Positions 31,256-37,786 of a stretch of DNA of 37,786 nt are shown one piece after another. The notes beneath the pieces are model-generated. The model was not told where the DNA came from, ran no database searches, and was given only the letters and a program-made list of their open reading frames with translations. Within the stretch, counting starts at the first letter, position 1. Each line of letters begins with the position of its first letter. The translations under genes and the position numbers were made by a program. The DNA is from Actinomycetota bacterium (GTDB taxonomy: Bacteria > Actinomycetota > Acidimicrobiia > IMCC26256 > PALSA-610), in assembly GCA_003134555.1 (NCBI GenBank), contig PLBO01000122.1, positions 38,389-76,174 on the forward strand, in the 5' to 3' direction.

Positions 31256-33475
31256 ATGAAGGCTCCTTCGGCCGAAAAGACCGTGGCCGCAGAGGTCGAC
31301 GCGCGTGTCGCGGTGGAGGCTCCGCGCAGCCGCGCCGAGCGGCTCGCGAGCCGACGCGCGGAGTGGGCGAAGTACGTGCCGCTCGGCCTCGTCGCCATCG
31401 CGGTGCTGTTCAACCTCTTCGTCCTGCGCTCGGAGGTGAGCCCAGTAGCACCGCCGAACGACACGAGCGTGCACGTCTCGCTGGTGCGCTTCGCCGAACA
31501 GCGGATCCAGGACGGCAAGGACGTGTTCGACGGCTGGTACCCGCGCCTTTCGATGGGCCTCCCCGAGTTCCACCACTATCAGTCCCTCGCACCGATCGTC
31601 GGCGGCGCGATCGCCACGCAGTTGGGCGCGGCCCGCACCGTCGCGTGGTCGAACTACCTGCTGGTGTGTCTCCTGCCGCTCTGTTTCTACTGGGCGGTCC
31701 GGCTGTTCGGCTTCAGCCGTTGGGTCGCGGGGATCGCCGCGCTGTTCGTCCCGCTCATCAGCTCGGTGACCCTGTACGGCTACGAGCACGGCAGCTTCCA
31801 ATGGCGCGGCAACGGTATCTGGACCGCGCTCTGGGGAATGTGGCTGCTCCCACTCACACTCGCGTTCACCTACCGCTCGATCGCGCGCGGGCGCGCCTAC
31901 GCGCTCTCGGCCCTGTTCCTCGCGTTGACGATCACCGCGCACTTCCTCACCGGCTATCTCGCGCTCCTCGCCCTCGGCATATTCGTCATCGTGAAGCCGT
32001 CGGAGATCGTCCGGCGCATCGGGCGGGCGGCGATCGTCAGCGCCGGCGGGATGCTGGTCGCGGCGTGGGTGGTCGTACCACTGCTCGCCGACGGCAAGTG
32101 GTCGAATCGCAGCGAGTACAACGTCGGCACCTTCTGGTACGACTCGGCGGGCGGCAAGGAGGTGATGGGGTGGCTCGCCACGGGCCAAGTGTTCGACTAC
32201 CGGCACTGGCCCATCGTCACGGTGCTCGCGGCCGTCGGCGTGGTCATCTGCATCTGGCGCTTCCGCCGCGACGAGGCTTCGCGCGTCATCCTCGGCTTCA
32301 CGGCGATGAGCCTCCTGCTCTTCTGCGGACGCGACACGATCGGCTTCATCGTCGACCGGCTGCCCGGCGGCAAGGACGTGGAGCTCCACCGCTACATCAT
32401 CGGCGTGCACCTCGGAGGCATAATTCTCGCGGCCATCGCCGCGGCCTGGCTCGTGCAGCTCGCCTTCACATTCGTGAACACGAGACTGAAGACCGTCCCG
32501 CCGGTCGCGATCGGAGCCGGCATCCTCGTGCTCGCGCTCGTCGCGCTCGCACCGGCGTGGCGGGAACGAGCGCACTACAACGCGCTGAACGCGAACCAGA
32601 TCAACGGGCAGCAGGTTGCCGACGCGACCGACGGCAAAGACTTCACGGCCCTCGTCGACACCACCAAGACCCTCGGCGGCGGCCGCATCTACGCGGGCCA
32701 GCCCGGCCACTCGGCGGTGATCGGTCAGGTTCCCACCTACGAATACGTGCTCCATGACAATGCCGACGTCGTCGGCTTCATGTTGCGGACCGTCTCGCTG
32801 AGCTCCGACGTCGAGACTCGTTTCGATTCGACCAACGCCGCCCACTTCGACTTGTTCAACGCGCGGTACATCATCCAACCGCTCGCACAACGTCCCTCGG
32901 TGCCCTCGACGTTCCTGCAAGCTTCGGGTCGGTGGGGGCTGTGGGCGGTGCCGACGTCGGGCTACCTACAGGTGGTCGACACAACGACGGCGATCAGTGC
33001 CGACCGGACGAACCTCGGCCGGCGCACCGCCGGTTTCCTGAGCTCGCCGTTCCCGGCGCAGCGGGTCATCCCGCTCATCGCGTTCGACGGCACGAGCACC
33101 GCCGCACCGACGTTGACGTCGTCCGTCCGTCCGACCGGAGCCGCCGGCGTGATCACGCAGCAGTTCGACCGCCCCGACGACGGCGACTTCGGCGGCACCA
33201 TCGTCGCCAACCGCAACGCCGTGGTAATGCTCAAGGCGACCTACGACCCGCACATGAAGGCGACAGTCGACGGCCATCCCGCGAAGACGCAGATGCTGGC
33301 GCCGAGCTTCATCGGCGTCGCGGTCACGCCGGGCCAGCACACGATCGAATTCCACTACGTGGAGTTCGGGTACTACTGGGAGCTCCTCCTGCTCGCCGCG
33401 CTGACACTCGCGGCACTCGCACTGGTGCCGCGCTACGGCCGGCGGTGGACACAATCCCGGCCTCCCCGGAATTGA
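31256..33475 (+). CDS. Large polytopic membrane protein, YfhO/GT-C-like
   Basis: A 739-residue protein: a basic cytoplasmic start, about 13 hydrophobic helices between residues 40 and 430, then a soluble C-terminal domain of about 250 residues and one more helix near 705-725. The first outer loop has PPNDTSVHVSLVRFAEQRI and DGWYPRLSMGLPEFHHYQSL, with the acidic residue expected in GT-C loop 1. The C-terminal part (VVMLKATYDPHMKATVDGHP, then GVAVTPGQHTIEFHYV) resembles the beta domain of YfhO-type proteins. This architecture occurs in sugar-adding membrane proteins of surface polysaccharides. It follows the TPR lipoprotein and is followed by another GT-C-like gene, so the three probably work together. 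The sugar is unknown. Confidence 0.8.
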   Translation: MKAPSAEKTVAAEVDARVAVEAPRSRAERLASRRAEWAKYVPLGLVAIAVLFNLFVLRSEVSPVAPPNDTSVHVSLVRFAEQRIQDGKDVFDGWYPRLSMGLPEFHHYQSLAPIVGGAIATQLGAARTVAWSNYLLVCLLPLCFYWAVRLFGFSRWVAGIAALFVPLISSVTLYGYEHGSFQWRGNGIWTALWGMWLLPLTLAFTYRSIARGRAYALSALFLALTITAHFLTGYLALLALGIFVIVKPSEIVRRIGRAAIVSAGGMLVAAWVVVPLLADGKWSNRSEYNVGTFWYDSAGGKEVMGWLATGQVFDYRHWPIVTVLAAVGVVICIWRFRRDEASRVILGFTAMSLLLFCGRDTIGFIVDRLPGGKDVELHRYIIGVHLGGIILAAIAAAWLVQLAFTFVNTRLKTVPPVAIGAGILVLALVALAPAWRERAHYNALNANQINGQQVADATDGKDFTALVDTTKTLGGGRIYAGQPGHSAVIGQVPTYEYVLHDNADVVGFMLRTVSLSSDVETRFDSTNAAHFDLFNARYIIQPLAQRPSVPSTFLQASGRWGLWAVPTSGYLQVVDTTTAISADRTNLGRRTAGFLSSPFPAQRVIPLIAFDGTSTAAPTLTSSVRPTGAAGVITQQFDRPDDGDFGGTIVANRNAVVMLKATYDPHMKATVDGHPAKTQMLAPSFIGVAVTPGQHTIEFHYVEFGYYWELLLLAALTLAALALVPRYGRRWTQSRPPRN

Positions 33476-35556
33476 CGGACTCTCCGGCGCTCGAGCCGGC
33501 GGCTCCGGCCGGGCGGTCGACGTCGAGAACGTCCCGCCGCCACAAGCGATCCATGCATCGCATCACGCCGCGGATCACCCGAACCTCCGCGATGTGGGAG
33601 GTCGTTCGATGGGCACCGACGGCGATCTTCGCGGCAGGCATATGGGTGCACCGATGGACAGCCGAGGACGGCTTCATCAATCTCAGGATCGTCAAGAACC
33701 TGATCGGAGGACGGGGATTCGTCTACAACGTCGGTCAGCGAGTGGAGGCAGGCACTTCACCGCTCTGGCTGTTCATCCTCACCCTGTGGGCTCCAGTTCG
33801 GCACTTCCTGAGCCTCGAGGTCTTCGCAATGCTCGTGGGGGCTGCGCTGGCCATCGCGGGTTTCGTGTTCGGCCAGCTCGCCGCGGAGGCCCTGTGCGCG
33901 TCCGACGACCGGCGGCGATTGCTGCCGCTCGGTGCCTTGGTCGTCGCGGTGCTGCCGCCCTTCTGGGACTTCTCGACCTCCGGCATGGAGATGGGGCTCG
34001 GCTTCGGCTGGCTCGGCATCTCTTTCTGGTTGCTCGTTCGGCACGCGACGTCTCCGCGGCTGCGCTGGGTCGCGGCCGCGGTCATCGGCCTGGGGCCGCT
34101 CATCCGTCCGGATTTCGCGGTGTTCACGCTCGGCTTTGCAGCAGCACTTTTGGCGCTGAACTGGTCGCGACGAACCAAGACGCTCGTCGGTCTGACGATC
34201 GCAATCGTCGCGGCGCCCGCGCTGTACGAAGTATTTCGCATCTGGTACTTCGGCCTTCTCCTCCCGGCGACCGCGCTCGCGAAGGAAGCCGGGGCGAGCA
34301 ACACGCAGCAGGGATTCGCGTACCTCGCCGACTTCAATCGGCCGTACATGATTCTCGTGCCGCTGGTCGTCATCGTGGCGATCTTGCAGTTCTCCCGCCC
34401 GCCCGTGTTGGTCTCGTCACGCAACCGGGTCCTCGCGGGCGCGTTGTGGGCTGCGGCCGGGCTCCACGCCGCCTGGGTCGTGAGACTTGGGGGTGACTAC
34501 ATGCACGGCCGCTTCTTCCTGCCGTCGCTGTTCGTCGCTGTCCTCCCGGTGTTCGCCGTCCCTCGGGCGTCCGCGAAGCTAGGTGTGTACGCCATCATCG
34601 TGGCCTGGGCCGGCCTGGTCCTGATGAGTGCCCGCGACCACACCTCCCAGATCGGGGCGTCCGGAATCGTGAACGAGCGTCTCTTCTGGGTAGACGCCAG
34701 CAAGGTTCAGCATCCCGTCGAGGTGGGCGACTTCCGCAACGTCGACTTCTACGGTCCGGGCGCCGCGGCGCACGACCTCGCGGCGGCAGGCATCGGGGAC
34801 TACTTCCAGAGCTACGTCGGCCGAGGTTTGACGACCGTCTCGTCGCCCGGACTCCCCGGTTCGGGGCTCGTCGAGAAGTACTTCTTCCTCGGTGTCTTCG
34901 GATACGCGGCGGGTCCGCACGTGACGGTGTACGACCCGGAAGGCCTGGCCGATCCGGTTGCGGGACATCAGCGAGTCCTGATACGCACCCGACCCGGTCA
35001 TGAGAAGTCGCTTCCGCTCATCTGGTACCTGGCGCGATTCGATGCGAACGCCGAAAACCCGGCCGACCTGGCGACGTGGGCCAACATCTCCTTCGCGAGC
35101 GACCATGTCACGCGTGAAGAGCTCGACAACGCGAAGGCGGCACTGAACTGCAAGCCTCTCCGCGACATCCAAGCGGCATCCACGGGTCCGCTCGGTGACG
35201 TGTGGGGCCGATTCACGCGGGCGTGGCGACTCACGTTTCTGCGCTTCGATCCCGACCCCGCGAAAGCGCGAGCACAGCTGTGCGGTACCACCGCCGCGTC
35301 ATCGGCGCGCTCACTGCTCGAGCGCGGCCCGATAGCCCCGGCTCGTGACTGGCCGAGTGCCGTGGCATTCGGGTTGGGCAGCGCCGCGAGTGACGCCGAG
35401 CCGAGTTTGCGCGTCTCCCTCTCTCCGGGGCCCGCTACGCGTTCGGGAAGCAACAGTCGTTGCGTACCGCGTGAGCGCTCCCCACCGTTCGCTCAGGTTC
35501 CTGTTGAGAAAGGCCGGCAGCCGTATACCCCACCGTCGTCGGGCGTCGGGTCGTGA
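33445..35556 (+). CDS. GT-C membrane glycosyltransferase, AftB/ZomB-like
   Basis: A 703-residue protein if it starts at the GTG at 33445, overlapping the previous gene by 31 bases. A TTG at 33472 forming TTGA with that stop, and an ATG at 33553, are alternatives. After a basic tail it has TM1 (WAPTAIFAAGIWVHRW), and the loop TAEDGFINLRIVKNL with VYNVGQRVEAGTSPLWLFIL resembles the actinobacterial family of the arabinofuranosyltransferase AftB and ZomB. About ten helices follow to residue 410, then a soluble domain with FQSYVGRGLTTVSSPGLPGS. The last 60 residues are low-complexity. The 3' end overlaps the convergent next gene by 64 bases. Terminal arabinose transfer is a possibility, not shown. 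Confidence 0.8.
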   Translation: MDTIPASPELTDSPALEPAAPAGRSTSRTSRRHKRSMHRITPRITRTSAMWEVVRWAPTAIFAAGIWVHRWTAEDGFINLRIVKNLIGGRGFVYNVGQRVEAGTSPLWLFILTLWAPVRHFLSLEVFAMLVGAALAIAGFVFGQLAAEALCASDDRRRLLPLGALVVAVLPPFWDFSTSGMEMGLGFGWLGISFWLLVRHATSPRLRWVAAAVIGLGPLIRPDFAVFTLGFAAALLALNWSRRTKTLVGLTIAIVAAPALYEVFRIWYFGLLLPATALAKEAGASNTQQGFAYLADFNRPYMILVPLVVIVAILQFSRPPVLVSSRNRVLAGALWAAAGLHAAWVVRLGGDYMHGRFFLPSLFVAVLPVFAVPRASAKLGVYAIIVAWAGLVLMSARDHTSQIGASGIVNERLFWVDASKVQHPVEVGDFRNVDFYGPGAAAHDLAAAGIGDYFQSYVGRGLTTVSSPGLPGSGLVEKYFFLGVFGYAAGPHVTVYDPEGLADPVAGHQRVLIRTRPGHEKSLPLIWYLARFDANAENPADLATWANISFASDHVTREELDNAKAALNCKPLRDIQAASTGPLGDVWGRFTRAWRLTFLRFDPDPAKARAQLCGTTAASSARSLLERGPIAPARDWPSAVAFGLGSAASDAEPSLRVSLSPGPATRSGSNSRCVPRERSPPFAQVPVEKGRQPYTPPSSGVGS

Positions 35557-36896
35557 CCGATCGCACCACCACGCGCGAGCTCGTAGCGGAGTCCGTTGTC
35601 GGCGATGCCGCGCAGACCGGCGAGCAGTTGAGGATTACTCCAACTCCACACACGGGACGGCTGCGCGTCGACCGCGCGGGGCGTGAGGTTCCAGCACAAG
35701 GTCGAGCGCATCAACGCTCCCTCGGCGTTGACCACAAATCCGGCCGCGACGAGCGCCCCAGCCGCGGTGAGCGCGCCGACCTTGGCGCCGGAACGAGGCG
35801 AGTCGAACAACGCGGCCGCCGCAGGCACCGCGAGCACGAGCAGGAACGGGATGACGTCACTGAAGAACCGCGGTCCGTACGACCAGCCGCCCCACCATTT
35901 CGGGAACAGCGAGATCACCAGCCACTGCGCGACGACCGCGGCGGCGAGGACGAGAAACGGCTCGCGCAGCGCCCGGCGCCGGATCCCGATCACCAGACCG
36001 ATCGGCGCGAGCAACACAACCGGATTGAAGAGGAAGAGGCCCCGGCCCGGACTCACGAGGTTGCCGGCGAGCGCCGTCAGCACGGTCGCGTGGCCGGTGA
36101 ACGTATTTCCCCGAAAGTAGGCCGGCACGAGCCCGCGGTAGTTGAAGAGGTTGACGAGCACGAACGGCCCGAGCACCGCGACCGCGCCGGCCGCGAAGCG
36201 CGGGACGGCCGCGCGCGGGCGGGCGAGGAGCCACACTCCTACCAACCCGAGCGTGATGATGTTGGTCGGCCGCACGCAGTACGCCGCCGCGAATGCGGCA
36301 CCCGCGATCGCGGTCGTTCCGGCTCGGTACTCCGAGCGCAAGAGCGCCCACAGCCCGACGGTGAGGCACAGCATCGACGGACCGTGCTGCCACGCCGACC
36401 GGCTCGCCGTCGACCACGCCGAGGTGGAGAAGGCGAACACGAGCGCGACGAGCGCCGCGAGCCACAGTCGCTCGCGGAACCGACCGCGGCGCATGACCTG
36501 GAGCGCGACCGTCTCGAGCACGAGCGCAGTCAGGCCGACCACGATGCTCATCGCCATCACCTGTATCCACCAGTCGGCCGGGACGTGGTCGACGATCCCG
36601 AGCCCGTGTGCAGCATCGACAACGGCGACTACGGGGAGCACGAACAGCGAGACCGTCCACGGGAAGACGGGATACAGCACGCCGTGGTGTTGCTCGGTGT
36701 TGAGCGGCAGCTGGTCACCGAATGCCGGGGCGTGGCCGAGGGCGATCGTCCCGTGATGCACGATGTTCTGCGCCACGGGAACGACCTGGTAGGAGTCCGT
36801 GACGGTCGCGTTGGTGCTCAGCGCGTGCAGCGCGACGATCACGAAGAGGAGCAACAACCGGTGGCGCACGGAAGGTCGCACCCGAGGACTATCCAT
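35493..36896 (-). CDS. Polytopic GT-C-like membrane protein
   Basis: A 467-residue membrane protein with about eleven helices. Loop 1 has TNATVTDSYQVVPVAQNIVH, with an acidic residue in the expected GT-C position, then TEQHHGVLYPVFPWTVSLF. Later segments WSTASRSAWQHGPSMLCLTV, YCVRPTNIITLGLVGVWLLA and FPKWWGGWSYGPRFFSDVIP recall the PMT-2/glycosyltransferase-39-like families of actinobacteria. The C-terminal 60 residues lie outside the membrane. It converges with the AftB-like gene and their 3' ends overlap by 64 bases, which is unusual and may mean that one tail is not real. Substrates are unknown. Confidence 0.78.
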   Translation of the reverse strand: MDSPRVRPSVRHRLLLLFVIVALHALSTNATVTDSYQVVPVAQNIVHHGTIALGHAPAFGDQLPLNTEQHHGVLYPVFPWTVSLFVLPVVAVVDAAHGLGIVDHVPADWWIQVMAMSIVVGLTALVLETVALQVMRRGRFRERLWLAALVALVFAFSTSAWSTASRSAWQHGPSMLCLTVGLWALLRSEYRAGTTAIAGAAFAAAYCVRPTNIITLGLVGVWLLARPRAAVPRFAAGAVAVLGPFVLVNLFNYRGLVPAYFRGNTFTGHATVLTALAGNLVSPGRGLFLFNPVVLLAPIGLVIGIRRRALREPFLVLAAAVVAQWLVISLFPKWWGGWSYGPRFFSDVIPFLLVLAVPAAAALFDSPRSGAKVGALTAAGALVAAGFVVNAEGALMRSTLCWNLTPRAVDAQPSRVWSWSNPQLLAGLRGIADNGLRYELARGGAIGHDPTPDDGGVYGCRPFSTGT

Positions 36897-36985
36897 CGCG
36901 GTCGGAACCTACGCCCATCCGCTACCGCAGCCGAGGACGGCCCGACGAGGCAGCCTGGTTCAGCTGTGCCGACTCGAGAAATCAA

Positions 36986-37013
36986 AAGGGGCCCGCCATT
37001 TGGCGGGCCCCTT
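36986..37013 (-). terminator. Strong rho-independent terminator of the collagen-like gene
   Basis: AAGGGGCCCGCCA, loop TT, then TGGCGGGCCCCTT forms a 13-bp perfect stem. In the leftward direction it is followed by TTTTGATTTC, a usable T-tract. It lies 25 bases after the stop of the collagen-like gene. The rest of the 142-base gap 36897-37038 shows no gene. Confidence 0.9.
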
Positions 37014-37038
37014 CTCGTTCTCGTCGCGGGTTTCGTTG

Positions 37039-37786
<748 letters not shown>

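Noticed and set aside
30524-32920. Very long leftward frame of about 800 codons opposite the TPR and YfhO-like genes
   Set aside because: Its composition (Arg, Asp, Glu, Val without hydrophobic pattern) is that of an antisense shadow, while the opposite strand shows signal peptide, TPR and membrane helices.

Overview
The window reads as a high-GC actinobacterial chromosome fragment, most plausibly from the class Acidimicrobiia or a close relative. The signs are very GC-rich third codon positions, frequent GTG/TTG starts with ATGA/GTGA/TTGA stop-start overlaps, a WhiB protein, a WhiG/FliA-type sigma factor, and a secreted protein built from GYWLV..DGGVFSFG repeats of the kind common in Acidimicrobiia. 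The lineage is an inference, because no rRNA or tRNA gene was seen. No CRISPR array, insertion sequence or phage module was recognised, and no gene-free stretch exceeds 300 bases.

Region 1 (1-8600) is part of a flagellar cluster. Leftward genes are fliW (cut by the window edge), flgL, flgK, flgN and a LuxR/NarL-type regulator whose receiver lacks the phospho-acceptor Asp. Rightward genes are fliA/whiG, an flhA that lacks its first transmembrane block, an flhF-like gene whose GTPase motifs are gone, and a small two-helix membrane protein. The truncated flhA and the degenerate flhF are the strongest oddities of this region.

Region 2 (8600-16050) holds whiB, preceded by three 45-bp repeats that each carry a palindrome. 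It then holds a leftward MacAB-type operon: lipoprotein, membrane fusion protein, ATPase, FtsX-like permease and a DUF5666-like anchored protein. A response regulator/histidine kinase pair is transcribed divergently from this operon, and a direct repeat in the shared promoter region is a candidate binding site.

Region 3 (16050-22730) is a set of mostly single genes: a cupin, an SRPBCC protein, a secreted repeat protein, a zincin-like protein, a methyltransferase and a small membrane protein. It also contains an ECF sigma/anti-sigma pair followed by a propeller-like lipoprotein. The sigma gene and the lipoprotein gene carry matching candidate ECF promoters (GGGAAC, 18 bases, GTAKG), which suggests autoregulation and a direct target.

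Region 4 (22730-36900) looks like a cell-surface glycan module. It has an OafA-type acyltransferase with an SGNH domain, a DPM1-like glycosyltransferase, an 899-residue fusion of a short-chain dehydrogenase/epimerase with a GFO/IDH/MocA oxidoreductase and an unrecognised C-terminal domain, a DUF2304 protein, four large polytopic GT-C-like or YfhO-like membrane proteins, and a TPR lipoprotein. Translational coupling ties the glycosyltransferase, the fusion and DUF2304 together.

Region 5 (36900-37786) has a strong leftward terminator and the 3' part of a collagen-like gene whose 27-bp repeats run off the window. A 61-base exact repeat ends at the last base, so the edge may be an assembly break.
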